DNA of 53,942 nt from Bacteroides sp. (GTDB lineage Bacteria; Bacteroidota; Bacteroidia; Bacteroidales; Muribaculaceae): positions 20,665-74,606 of the forward strand of contig JAAVCX010000006.1 in assembly GCA_014802105.1 (NCBI GenBank). The letters are read 5' to 3'. This document shows positions 44,079 to 52,647 of the stretch, in pieces. The notes below the pieces were generated by a model that made no database searches, was not told the origin of the DNA, and saw only the letters and a list, made by a program, of their open reading frames with translations. Made by a program: the position numbers and the translations under genes. Every line of letters starts with the position of its first letter. Position 1 is the first letter of the stretch.

Positions 44079-44873
44079 ATGGTAAATTTTTCGCTTGAGG
44101 GCAAAGTTGCTCTTGTCACCGGTGCCGCTTACGGTATCGGTCTGGCTATCGCTCAGGCCTATGCAGAGGCCGGTGCTAAAATCGTGTTTAACTGCTCTCG
44201 TCAGGAGACCGTCGACCGCGGTCTGAAAGCCTACAAGGAGCTTGGCATCGAGGCCAAAGGCTATCTCTGTGATGTGACCGACGAGGAGGCTGTCAAGGCT
44301 ATGGTGGCCGATATCGAGGCTACAGTAGGCACCATCGACATTCTCGTCAACAACGCCGGTATCATCAAGCGCATCCCCATGACCGAGATGAACGTCGAGG
44401 ACTTCCGCCGCGTAGTCGATGTCGACCTCGTCGCTCCCTATATCTGCGCCAAGGCCGTTATCCCCGGCATGATCAAGAAAGGACACGGCAAGATCATCAA
44501 CATCTGCTCGATGATGAGCGAGCTCGGCCGCGAGACCGTCAGCGCATACGCAGCCGCTAAGGGTGGCCTGAAGATGCTGACCCGTAATATCTGCTCGGAG
44601 TTTGGAGAATACAACATCCAGTGTAACGGCATAGGCCCCGGCTACATAGCCACCGACCAGACCGCTCCCCTGCGCGAGATCCAGCCCGACGGCAGCCGTC
44701 ACCCCTTCGATCAGTTCATCATCTCCAAGACTCCCGCCGCCCGCTGGGGCACTCCCGAGGATCTGATGGGCCCCGCCGTGTTCCTCGCTTCCGATGCTTC
44801 TGACTTTGTAAACGGCCACGTTCTCTACGTCGACGGCGGTATCCTCGCCTATATCGGCAAACAGCCTAAGTGA
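44079..44873 (+). CDS. kduD: 2-dehydro-3-deoxy-D-gluconate 5-dehydrogenase (SDR)
   Basis: 264 residues, short-chain dehydrogenase. The cofactor motif is TGAAYGIGLAI (about 14-24), with NNAG near residue 91 and a catalytic Ser with SAYAAAKGG near residue 160. The C-terminal DGGILAYIGKQP is the usual end of KduD. It reduces 3-deoxy-D-glycero-2,5-hexodiulosonate to 2-keto-3-deoxygluconate with NADH in the cytoplasm. Alone it could also be called gluconate 5-dehydrogenase, but kduI two genes downstream supports KduD. The stop codon overlaps the next start as TGATG, which couples translation to the transporter. Confidence 0.9.
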   Translation: MVNFSLEGKVALVTGAAYGIGLAIAQAYAEAGAKIVFNCSRQETVDRGLKAYKELGIEAKGYLCDVTDEEAVKAMVADIEATVGTIDILVNNAGIIKRIPMTEMNVEDFRRVVDVDLVAPYICAKAVIPGMIKKGHGKIINICSMMSELGRETVSAYAAAKGGLKMLTRNICSEFGEYNIQCNGIGPGYIATDQTAPLREIQPDGSRHPFDQFIISKTPAARWGTPEDLMGPAVFLASDASDFVNGHVLYVDGGILAYIGKQPK

Positions 44874-46297
44874 TGGAGGCGGTATTTGCTTATGTCATCT
44901 CGCTCGGCGCAGCGGTGATGATGCCTATCATCTTCCTTGTGCTCGGTCTCTGTATCGGCCTTGGATTTAACAAGTCGCTGATGAGCGGCCTGAAGGTCGG
45001 AGTAGGTTTCATCGGTCTCGGCATAGTCACCGCTCTGCTCACCGACTCGATGTCTGATCCCCTCAAGACCATCACCAATCTCTATCACCTCCAGCTTCAG
45101 GTGTTTGATATGGGATGGCCTGCCGCCGCATCGGTTGCCTACAACACTGCTGTCGGAGCCTTCATCATCCCCGTATGCCTTGGAGTCAACATTCTGCTGC
45201 TCTTCCTCAAAGGCACCCGCACCGTCAATATCGACCTCTGGAACTACTGGCACTTCGCCTTTATCGGAGGTGTGGTCTACTTTGCCACCGAGTCGATCGG
45301 CTGGGGCTTCTTCGCCGCTATCATCTGCTATATCATTACCCTAGTGATAGCCGACGTGACAGCTCCCAAATTTCAGGAGTTCTACCACGATGTTGACGGT
45401 ATCAGCATACCTCAGCCTTTCTGTGCAGGCTTTGTACCCTTTGCATGGGGCATCAACGCCGTTCTCGACCGCATCCCCGGCATGAGCCGTCTGGAGATCG
45501 ACGCCGAGGGTCTGAAGAAAAAGTTTGGCATAGCCGGCGAACCGCTGTTTCTCGGCATCGTCGTGGGTATCATCATCGGATGCCTGCAGTTTGACTCCTG
45601 GGATGCCATTGTAAGCAATATCCCCAAGATCCTCATGCTCGGTGTGAAGATGGGTGCCGTCATGGAGCTTATCCCTCGCGTGACCGTACTCTTCATCGAG
45701 GGCCTGAAGCCTATTTCCGAGGCCACCCGCACTATGATCGCCCGTAAGTTCAAGGGAGCCGAAGGCCTCTCCATCGGCATGAGCCCCGCGCTCGTGATCG
45801 GCCATCCCACTACCCTGGTGGCCTCGATCATCCTGATCCCCGTCACTCTCATCATAGCAGTGATCCTCCCGGGCAACGCCTTCCTGCCTCTGGCTTCGCT
45901 CGCAGGAATGTTCTATATCTTCCCGCTCGTGCTCCCCTACACCAAGGGTAGTGTGCTCAAGACTATCATTGTAGGTCTCGCGGTGCTTATCCTGGCGCTC
46001 TATCTGGTCACCTGGATGGCCCCCGATTTCACCAAGGCCGCCCATGAGGTAGCTCTCGCCCACCCCGATGATAAAGCCGTGCAGGTACCCGCCGACTTCC
46101 TCGCCGGATCGCTCGACTTTGCCGGCAGTCCTCTCGGCGCAGCCATCTACTGGTGTATCGAAGGCTTCAAGTCGCTCAGTATATATATAGGTGCAGCGAT
46201 CCTGACAGTCTTTACAGCATGTCTCGTGTGGTGGAACCGCCGCCGCATGATACGCCTCGAGGCCGCCCGCCCCGCTTCAAGCCACATCACCGATTAA
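44873..46297 (+). CDS. Orphan galactitol-type PTS EIIC homologue, candidate deoxy-keto-uronate transporter
   Basis: About 474 residues with roughly ten hydrophobic segments. Galactitol EIIC (GatC) features include the N-terminal [48 protein letters not shown], and [19 protein letters not shown] near residue 300. No EIIA, EIIB, HPr or EI gene lies near it, so phosphoryl transfer is unlikely and it may work as a secondary or facilitated carrier. It sits between kduD and a signal-peptide-bearing kduI, and the start couples to kduD. I infer that it imports 2,5-diketo-3-deoxygluconate or 5-keto-4-deoxyuronate from the periplasm. It could instead move an unrelated polyol. Confidence 0.75.
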   Translation: MEAVFAYVISLGAAVMMPIIFLVLGLCIGLGFNKSLMSGLKVGVGFIGLGIVTALLTDSMSDPLKTITNLYHLQLQVFDMGWPAAASVAYNTAVGAFIIPVCLGVNILLLFLKGTRTVNIDLWNYWHFAFIGGVVYFATESIGWGFFAAIICYIITLVIADVTAPKFQEFYHDVDGISIPQPFCAGFVPFAWGINAVLDRIPGMSRLEIDAEGLKKKFGIAGEPLFLGIVVGIIIGCLQFDSWDAIVSNIPKILMLGVKMGAVMELIPRVTVLFIEGLKPISEATRTMIARKFKGAEGLSIGMSPALVIGHPTTLVASIILIPVTLIIAVILPGNAFLPLASLAGMFYIFPLVLPYTKGSVLKTIIVGLAVLILALYLVTWMAPDFTKAAHEVALAHPDDKAVQVPADFLAGSLDFAGSPLGAAIYWCIEGFKSLSIYIGAAILTVFTACLVWWNRRRMIRLEAARPASSHITD

Positions 46298-46319
46298 AAC
46301 AAAGACTTTTATCTACAAA

Positions 46320-47243
46320 ATGAAAAAAATATTTTCAGCAATCGCCCTCCTGGGCATATCCCTCTCAGCTATGGCTCAGAACACTGAATACACCATACAG
46401 CGTGCCGTTCACCCTGAAGACTTCAAGAACTACGACACCAACCAGCTGCGCTCGCGCTTCATGATGCCCAAGGTCATGGAAGAGAACAAGATCAATCTCA
46501 CCTACTCAATGTATGACCGTCTCATCTTCGGCGGAGTGGTGCCCGTAGGCAAGACCATTGAGCTTGAGACCATCGATCCCCTGAAGGCCGAATATTTCCT
46601 GGAGCGCCGCGAGCTCGGCGTGATCAATATCGGCGGCGACGGCATCGTCAGTGTCGACGGCAAGGACTATGAGCTCCACTTCAAGGATGCCCTCTATGTA
46701 GGCCGTGGCAACAAGAAAGTCACTTTCCGCAGCAAGGATGACTCTAATCCCGCCAAATTCTACCTCAACTCCACCACCGCCCATAAGGCCTACAAGACCC
46801 AGCTGATCACCATCGACGGCCGCAAGGGTTCGATCAAGGCCAACAGCTTTGCCGCCGGCAAGATGGAGGAGAGCAACGACCGTGTCATCAACCAGCTCAT
46901 CGTCAACAATGTGCTTGAAGAGGGTCCCTGTCAGCTTCAGATGGGTCTCACCGAGCTCAAGCCCGGCAGCGTGTGGAACACTATGCCTGCCCACACTCAC
47001 GACCGTCGCGTGGAGGCCTACTTCTACTTCAATGTTCCCGAGGGTAACGCCGTGTGTCACTTCATGGGTGAGCCTCAGGAGAACCGCATCCTCTGGCTCC
47101 ACAACGAGCAGGCCATCATGTCGCCCGAGTGGTCGATCCATGCCGCAGCCGGTACCTCCAACTACATGTTCATCTGGGGCATGGGTGGCGAGAACCTCAA
47201 CTATGGCGACATGGACAAGGTGACCTACCTTGAGATGAAGTAA
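46320..47243 (+). CDS. kduI: 5-keto-4-deoxyuronate isomerase KduI with a signal peptide
   Basis: 307 residues, about 30 longer than usual. The core is clearly Kdu[61 protein letters not shown] with [26 protein letters not shown] and [18 protein letters not shown]. The zinc ligands of the cupin site (His-x-His, Glu and a later His) are in place. The extra N-terminus is a normal Sec signal peptide: MKK, hydrophobic [16 protein letters not shown], cleavage before QNTEY. KduI converts 4-deoxy-5-keto-hexuronate to 3-deoxy-2,5-hexodiulosonate and is otherwise cytosolic. The enzyme is therefore predicted to be periplasmic. Confidence 0.92.
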   Translation: MKKIFSAIALLGISLSAMAQNTEYTIQRAVHPEDFKNYDTNQLRSRFMMPKVMEENKINLTYSMYDRLIFGGVVPVGKTIELETIDPLKAEYFLERRELGVINIGGDGIVSVDGKDYELHFKDALYVGRGNKKVTFRSKDDSNPAKFYLNSTTAHKAYKTQLITIDGRKGSIKANSFAAGKMEESNDRVINQLIVNNVLEEGPCQLQMGLTELKPGSVWNTMPAHTHDRRVEAYFYFNVPEGNAVCHFMGEPQENRILWLHNEQAIMSPEWSIHAAAGTSNYMFIWGMGGENLNYGDMDKVTYLEMK

Positions 47244-47268
47244 TTTCTCCCCCCCGTTTGATCCATAG

Positions 47269-47312
47269 GGCTGCCGGCAAGTCTGTCCACGAGTGCCGAT
47301 CGGCCGGCAGCC
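47269..47312 (+). terminator. Hairpin after kduI, weak terminator candidate
   Basis: A perfect 10-bp stem GGCTGCCGGC encloses a 24-nt loop, 26 nt past the kduI stop. There is no T run, so it may be a stabilising 3' structure rather than an intrinsic terminator. Confidence 0.4.
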
Positions 47313-47453
47313 ACTTTACAAAATATAGTTACGTCACTTGAGGTTGGGTCGAAAGAGCTGTTTTCATCGGGGTCTGACCCCGTCACACGAGACCCGAAAT
47401 ATAGAAATCCATCATTGACGACACAACCTCCCCTCCCCCACTCCACTGCATTT

Positions 47454-48806
47454 ATGAAAAACATGAACGAGTTTAAGGAAGTCTCGACAAGCTACTCGGT
47501 AGCCGAGGCTGTCCGCGAAGCTCAGCGATGCCTCAACTGCAAGGTGCCCGGTTGTAAGAAAGGCTGTCCCATCTCTCAGGATATACCCGAATGGATCGGC
47601 CAGCTCTCACAGGGCAACTTCGGCAACGCCATGAGTATCATCAACGCCAAGAGCAACCTCCCGGCCGTGTGTGGCCGCGTGTGTGCCCACGAGCGTCAGT
47701 GTGAAGGACACTGTGTACTTGCCAAAGCCGGCAAACATATCAATATCGGCAAGCTCGAGCGTTTTATAGCCGACTTTGACAGCAAAGCAGGTCTCACCCA
47801 CGAAGGCATCAGCGAGAAATCGCGCGGCTCGGTGGCCGTGATAGGCAGCGGGCCCGCCGGTCTCACCATAGCGGGCGACATGGCCCGCAAAGGGTTCAGG
47901 GTCGAGATCTTCGAGATGGAGCCCGAGCCCGGAGGAGTGCTTCAGTTCGGCATACCCGAGTATCGACTGCCACGCAAGGTGGTAGACCGCGAGATCAAGA
48001 AGATCGAAAACCTCGGAGTTGTCTTCCATCTGTCGACCACGGTAGGGCGCGACCTCACGGTCGACGATCTCTTTGACCGCGGATTTGACGCCATCTTCAT
48101 GGGCACCGGCACAGGGCGTCCCCGCCGCCTCCCCATCGAGGGTGCCGACCATCCCGGAGTGCGTCAGGCCATCTGGTTCCTGCGTCGTGTGAGCCTCTAT
48201 CAGAGCGGATGCATCGACCGCAAGGAAGTAGTCATCTCGGAGGGCGACCATATCGCCGTGATCGGCTGTGGCAACACCGCCATCGACGCGGCCCGCACCG
48301 CCCTGCGCATGGGAGCTGCCTCGGTCAAAGTCATCTATCATCGCACCATCAACGAGATGAGCGCCCTGCGCTCCGAGTATGAGGACGCCGTGGCCGAGGG
48401 AGTCGAATTTATCTGGAAATCGTCAGTGACACGCATCATAGGCGGCCCCGACGACAAACTCAGATCTATCTTTGTCTCCACCGATGGCTCAGAGCCTGTG
48501 GAAATGCCGCTCGACCGCCTCATCATGGCCGTCGGCAGCGTGCCGGCCTCACGCATCGTCTCCACCACCGCCGGCATCGAGGTCGACGACCACGGCTATG
48601 TGCTCACCCGCGAAGAGCCCTACGGCATGACCACCCGTCGCGGAGTCTTTGCCGGGGGCGACGTCACCAACCGTCCGGCCACCGTGGTCCACGCCATGCG
48701 CGATGCCAAACAGGTAGCCGAGTCGATGATACGCTACATTGACGCCAAGCGCCTCATGGAGCAACTCTCACGCGACGAAGCCGATATGTCACGCACCAAT
48801 CCCTGA
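47454..48806 (+). CDS. GltD/NfnL-like NAD(P)-dependent oxidoreductase
   Basis: About 450 residues from the ATG at 47454. An earlier TTG at 47415 has no support. The N-terminal Fe-S domain has CLNCKVPGCKKGCPISQDIP and CGRVCAHERQCEGHC. An FAD-binding GSGPAGLTIAGDMARKGF, the GGVLQFGIPEYRLP segment and an NAD(P)-binding GCGNTAIDAARTALRMG complete a glutamate-synthase small-subunit type flavoprotein. No large GltB subunit is adjacent. It may be a glutamate synthase small chain, an Nfn-type transhydrogenase subunit or another dehydrogenase. Its place between kduI and kdgK may be coincidental. Confidence 0.82.
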   Translation: MKNMNEFKEVSTSYSVAEAVREAQRCLNCKVPGCKKGCPISQDIPEWIGQLSQGNFGNAMSIINAKSNLPAVCGRVCAHERQCEGHCVLAKAGKHINIGKLERFIADFDSKAGLTHEGISEKSRGSVAVIGSGPAGLTIAGDMARKGFRVEIFEMEPEPGGVLQFGIPEYRLPRKVVDREIKKIENLGVVFHLSTTVGRDLTVDDLFDRGFDAIFMGTGTGRPRRLPIEGADHPGVRQAIWFLRRVSLYQSGCIDRKEVVISEGDHIAVIGCGNTAIDAARTALRMGAASVKVIYHRTINEMSALRSEYEDAVAEGVEFIWKSSVTRIIGGPDDKLRSIFVSTDGSEPVEMPLDRLIMAVGSVPASRIVSTTAGIEVDDHGYVLTREEPYGMTTRRGVFAGGDVTNRPATVVHAMRDAKQVAESMIRYIDAKRLMEQLSRDEADMSRTNP

Positions 48807-48907
48807 AATGACTCCCCCGGGGACAGGTGACCGACACAACCCACTCTCCCAGTCAACCAAGTATCAACTATTTTATTTCACAAATCACTCAATAACCCAA
48901 AATCACC

Positions 48908-49930
48908 ATGAGTAAAGTTGTAACTCTCGGCGAAATCATGCTTCGCCTTTCGCCTGCAGGCTGCCATCGTTTCATCCAGGTCGATAGCTTCGACGTAATC
49001 TGGGGTGGCGGTGAGGCCAACGTAGCTGTCAGCTGTGCCAACTATGGCCATGAAGCCTACTTCGTTTCCAAGCTTCCCAAGCACGAGATCGGCCAGGCCG
49101 CTCTCAATGCCCTCCGTCGCTATGGCGTACACACCGACCACATCGCCCGTGGCGGTGACCGCGTAGGTATCTACTACTGCGAGACCGGTGCCTCGATGCG
49201 CCCATCCAAGGTGATCTACGACCGCGCCAATTCAGCTATCGCCGAGGCCGATCCCTCCGACTTTGACTTCGACGCCATCATGGAAGGTGCCGACTGGTTC
49301 CACTGGAGCGGCATCACCCCTGCCATCTCCGACAAGGCTGCCGAGATCACCCGTCTTGCATGTGAGGCTGCCAAGCGTCACGGTGTCACCGTATCGGTTG
49401 ACCTCAACTTCCGCAAGAAACTCTGGACCAAGGAGAAGGCTCAGAGCATCATGCGCCCCCTCATGCAGTATGTCGACGTATGCATCGGCAACGAGGAAGA
49501 CGCCGAACTCTGTCTCGGCTTCAAGCCCGACGCTGACGTAGAGGGTGGCGAGACCAACGCCGAAGGCTACAAGGGCATTTTCAAGGCCATGGCCGAAGAG
49601 TTTGGCTTCAAGTATGTCATCTCTACCCTCCGCGAGTCGTTCTCCGCAACCCACAACGGCTGGAAGGCCATGATCTACAACGGCAAGGAGTTCTACGAGA
49701 GCAAGCGCTACGACATCAACCCCATCATCGACCGCGTCGGTGGCGGCGACTCCTTCTCGGGCGGCATCATCCACGGCCTGCTCACCATGCCCACCCAGGG
49801 CGAGGCTCTGGAGTTTGCAGTAGCAGCCTCAGCCCTCAAGCAGACTATCCCCGGAGACTTCAACCTCGTGACTGTCGACGAGGTCAAGGCTCTCGCCGGC
49901 GGTAGCGCCAACGGTCGCGTACAGCGCTGA
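48908..49930 (+). CDS. kdgK: 2-keto-3-deoxygluconate kinase (PfkB family)
   Basis: 340 residues. The PfkB/ribokinase fold shows a GEIMLRLSPAGCHRF start, WGGGEANVAVSCANYG (about 37-52) for substrate binding and IDRVGGGDSFSGGIIHGL (about 275-292) with the catalytic Asp. The kdu genes 1.7 kb upstream point to 2-keto-3-deoxygluconate as substrate, making KDPG. The matching KDPG aldolase (eda) is not in the window, though it often neighbours kdgK. Codons are strongly C-biased, suggesting high expression. Confidence 0.85.
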   Translation: MSKVVTLGEIMLRLSPAGCHRFIQVDSFDVIWGGGEANVAVSCANYGHEAYFVSKLPKHEIGQAALNALRRYGVHTDHIARGGDRVGIYYCETGASMRPSKVIYDRANSAIAEADPSDFDFDAIMEGADWFHWSGITPAISDKAAEITRLACEAAKRHGVTVSVDLNFRKKLWTKEKAQSIMRPLMQYVDVCIGNEEDAELCLGFKPDADVEGGETNAEGYKGIFKAMAEEFGFKYVISTLRESFSATHNGWKAMIYNGKEFYESKRYDINPIIDRVGGGDSFSGGIIHGLLTMPTQGEALEFAVAASALKQTIPGDFNLVTVDEVKALAGGSANGRVQR

Positions 49931-49955
49931 TCACCGTTGACTATCCGATAAAAGT

Positions 49956-49999
49956 TCACCCCATCTGTGTCTCGGACTTATCCGCCACAGATGGGGTGA
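49956..49999 (+). terminator. Terminator after kdgK
   Basis: A 14-bp stem TCACCCCATCTGTG with a 16-nt loop, followed by a short T-rich tail, 25 nt past the stop codon. The gene on the other side is convergent, so the hairpin may serve both. Confidence 0.7.
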
Positions 50000-50041
50000 C
50001 TCTATTTTATAAATCTCAAAAGAAATTCAGCAGGGGCGCTA

Positions 50042-50572
50042 TCACATATTCTGATTCTGACCACCCATGCGCTCGCCGCCGCCACGACGCTCGCCTCCAC
50101 GACGGTCGCCGCCTCTCATATTGCGGCCACCCTGACGCATATCGCGGTTGCCCTGCATGTCACGGTTGCCGAGATTGAGATAAGCATTCTCGAGATACTG
50201 CACATACTGCTCGGGGGTCAGGATAGCCTTGATCTTAGCCAGATCCTCCTTGCGCTCCTGGAGCTGAGCCTCGGCACGAGCCTTGGGGTCAGCGATAGCT
50301 TCGCCCTTATTCTCACCCTTGGAGTTACGGGCCTCCTCGCGCATCTTCTTCATCTTCTCCTGCTTGGCATTGGCCAGAGCCTTCAGGTCGGCCAATTGCT
50401 GCTCCGAGAGATTAAGACCCTCGAAAGGATTGTAGACCTGACGGTTTCCACGGGCCGGAGCCTCGGTGCGGGTCTTGGCGTCGGGAGCCTGCCCGGGAGC
50501 CTGGGCGAAAGTCGCTGTGCTCGCCATAAGGCTTCCTATAACGATAGCGATGCTGAGAAAAGTCTTTTTCAT
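50042..50572 (-). CDS. Exported LTXXQ/Spy-like protein with an Arg/Gly-rich tail
   Basis: 176 residues. The signal peptide covers about 1-24 (ending TFAQA). The mature helical part has LNLSEQQLADLKALANAKQEKMKKM (about 54-78) and ILTPEQYVQYLENAYLNL (about 117-134), the repeated LTxxQ-like pattern of Spy/CpxP chaperones and Bacteroidetes DUF4890 proteins. The last 40 residues are Asn/Arg/Gly/Met-rich (NRDMQGNRDMRQGGRNMRGG) and probably disordered. It is convergent with kdgK. The function is inferred only as a periplasmic stress or adaptor protein. Confidence 0.7.
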   Translation of the reverse strand: MKKTFLSIAIVIGSLMASTATFAQAPGQAPDAKTRTEAPARGNRQVYNPFEGLNLSEQQLADLKALANAKQEKMKKMREEARNSKGENKGEAIADPKARAEAQLQERKEDLAKIKAILTPEQYVQYLENAYLNLGNRDMQGNRDMRQGGRNMRGGDRRGGERRGGGERMGGQNQNM

Positions 50573-50967
50573 AATCTATTGTTTTGAGTTAAGTAATTCT
50601 GATCGTCAGAGTGGCCGATCACCGACAGGGGCAATTCGCGCCACTCACAACTTTAAGACCCTCATTAACAACCGAAGTTTAGTATCACAAGCCAAATTTT
50701 AACATAGATTAACTTCTGTAATCTCCCTATCCACTCTACATTCATTGCGCATTACATTCCTATTAATTAACTTTGCACGTGATAAAAGCGGTACTGTTAC
50801 CACTCAATATTAATCTAAACGACAATTATCAAACAAGCATTTTGGTTTTGATATAACTAAATTTATCCGATAAGGAAAAAACGTTTCAGACACTCCGCAT
50901 TAACTAATCCACGCCAGCCGAGAGGCCGGTCTATTATAAAAATAACTTTCTATACAAACTACAACTT
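50573..50967. other. A+T-rich divergent promoter region
   Basis: This lies between the LTXXQ gene (minus) and the pseudouridine synthase gene (plus). It holds the synthase promoter at 50745-50775 and a leader of about 190 nt with no clear hairpin. Otherwise I see no gene or repeat in it. Confidence 0.5.
50745..50775 (+). promoter_or_regulatory. Promoter of the pseudouridine synthase gene
   Basis: TTG (50745-50747) and TAACTTTG (50768-50775) start 23 nt apart. The leader to the ATG is long, about 190 nt. Confidence 0.55.
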
Positions 50968-52620
50968 ATGGACAGCAACGAGAAAAAGGGTAAGCGGCCC
51001 CGCATTGGCGGCTTTCGTCCTTATTCCGCAGAGTCGCCCGAGAGCAGCAGCCAACTGACTACGGGCAATGACAACAATTCATCATCCACATCATCATCTA
51101 CTTCCGACGCTGTAGCATCCTCCTCCGACACCCGTAGCGAGGGCTACTCACCCCGTCCCTACGGCGACCGTCAGCAGCGTCCCTATCAGCAGCGTACTTA
51201 CAATAACCAGGGTGGCTATCAGCCACGCAGCGCCTACCAGCCCCGCAACAATCAGGGCGGCTACCAGCCCCGTGGCGGTTACCAGCCCCGCAATACTCAG
51301 GGCTATCAGCCACGCGAGGGTTATCAACCCCGTGAAGGCTATCAGCCCCGCAACAATCATGAGGGCGGCTATCAGCCCCGCAACAATCACGAGGGCGGCT
51401 ATCAGCCCCACAGCACCCAGGAGGGAGGCTATCAGCCCCACAGCACCCAGGAGGGAGGCTATCAGCCACGCAACAACCAGGAGGGTGGCTATCAGCCCCG
51501 TAATAACCAGGGAGGCTATCAGCCACGCAACAACCAGGGTGGCTACCAGCCCCGCAACAACCAGGGTGGCTACCAGCCCCGCAACAACCAGGGCGGCTAT
51601 CAGCCCCGCAACAACCAGGGTGGCTATCAGCCCCGCAACAACCAGGGCGGCTATCAGCCCCGCAACAACCAGGGTGGCTATCAGCCCCGTAACAACCAGG
51701 GCGGCTATCAGCCCCGTAACAACCAGGGCGGCTATCAGCCCCGCAACAACCAGGGCGGCTACCAGAACAACCGCAACAAGCAGGGTGGCTTCCAGAACAA
51801 CCGCGGGCCCCGTCAGAACCAGTTTGGCATGCCCCAGGGTGGCCGCAGCTTCACACCGCGCCCCAAGCGCATCGAGTATGAAGTACCCGTTGTCGATCCC
51901 GACGAGCAGATACGCCTCAACAAATATCTGGCCAACGCCGGTCTGTGCTCACGCCGCGAAGCCGACGAGTATATCCTCAAAGGCCTCGTCAAGGTCAACG
52001 GCGAGGTGATCACCGAGCTCGGCTCCAAGATCAACCACTCCGACGTAGTGGAATATGACGGCAAGGTAGTGACCGCCGAGAAGAAGTGCTACATCCTGCT
52101 CAACAAGCCCAAAGACTGTGTCACCACCAGCGACGACCCCAACGGCCGACTCACAGTCATGGATCTCGTCAAGGGAGCCTGTGAGGAGCGCATCTATCCC
52201 GTGGGCCGTCTCGACCGCAACACCACCGGCGTACTCCTGCTCACCAATGACGGCGACCTCGCCTCCAAGCTCACCCACCCCAAGTTTGTCAAGAAAAAGA
52301 TCTACCACGTGTGGACCGACCACGACATCACCGAAGACGACATGCAGCGCATCGCCGACGGCATAGAGCTTGAAGACGGCCCCATCCACGCCGACGCCAT
52401 CTCCTACGCCACCGAGACCGACCGCAACCAGGCCGGCATCGAGATCCACTCGGGCCGCAACCGCATCGTGCGCCGCATCTTCGAACACCTCGGCTACCAC
52501 GTCACCAAGCTCGACCGCGTCTACTTCGCCGGACTCACCAAGAAAAACCTCCCCCGCGGCCGTTGGCGCTATCTCACCCAGGAAGAGGTCAACTTCCTCA
52601 AAATGGGCTCTTTTGAATAA
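50968..52620 (+). CDS. RluB/RsuA-family pseudouridine synthase with an N-terminal GGYQPRNNQ repeat domain
   Basis: 550 residues. After a Ser-rich leader (about 1-65), residues about 70-275 consist of about 20 imperfect YQPR units rich in Gly, Tyr, Gln, Arg and Asn. Ten consecutive 9-residue units GGYQPRNNQ are identical. The rest is a standard RsuA/RluB enzyme: S4 RNA-binding domain (IRLNKYLANAGLCSRREADEY, about 312-332) and a catalytic domain with PVGRLDRNTTGVLLLTNDGDL (about 410-430), whose Asp is the nucleophile. It isomerises uridine in 23S or 16S rRNA. The repeat domain is probably disordered and RNA-binding, as in RGG-like proteins. That is inference. Confidence 0.88.
   Translation: MDSNEKKGKRPRIGGFRPYSAESPESSSQLTTGNDNNSSSTSSSTSDAVASSSDTRSEGYSPRPYGDRQQRPYQQRTYNNQGGYQPRSAYQPRNNQGGYQPRGGYQPRNTQGYQPREGYQPREGYQPRNNHEGGYQPRNNHEGGYQPHSTQEGGYQPHSTQEGGYQPRNNQEGGYQPRNNQGGYQPRNNQGGYQPRNNQGGYQPRNNQGGYQPRNNQGGYQPRNNQGGYQPRNNQGGYQPRNNQGGYQPRNNQGGYQPRNNQGGYQNNRNKQGGFQNNRGPRQNQFGMPQGGRSFTPRPKRIEYEVPVVDPDEQIRLNKYLANAGLCSRREADEYILKGLVKVNGEVITELGSKINHSDVVEYDGKVVTAEKKCYILLNKPKDCVTTSDDPNGRLTVMDLVKGACEERIYPVGRLDRNTTGVLLLTNDGDLASKLTHPKFVKKKIYHVWTDHDITEDDMQRIADGIELEDGPIHADAISYATETDRNQAGIEIHSGRNRIVRRIFEHLGYHVTKLDRVYFAGLTKKNLPRGRWRYLTQEEVNFLKMGSFE
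51484..51753 (+). repeat. Ten tandem 27-bp units encoding GGYQPRNNQ
   Basis: Units start every 27 bp from 51484 to 51727 and differ only at synonymous third positions. More divergent units (PHSTQE, PRNNHE, PREGY forms) extend the array upstream to about 51210, and a degenerate unit follows at 51754. Confidence 0.9.
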
Positions 52621-52647
52621 ATCCTCAAGACTCTCCTCTCACTCTAT

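Noticed and set aside
45341-46063. 240-codon minus-strand frame opposite the EIIC gene
   Set aside because: Acidic, His/Asp/Glu-rich composition typical of an antisense shadow of a hydrophobic, codon-biased membrane protein.
51098-51526. Cys-rich open frame on the minus strand with repeated CCGADS units
   Set aside because: It is the complement of the coding repeat in the pseudouridine synthase; the repeat keeps several frames open.
51484-51753. A regular 27-bp array that could be taken for a CRISPR
   Set aside because: The units are contiguous with no unique spacers and encode protein in frame.
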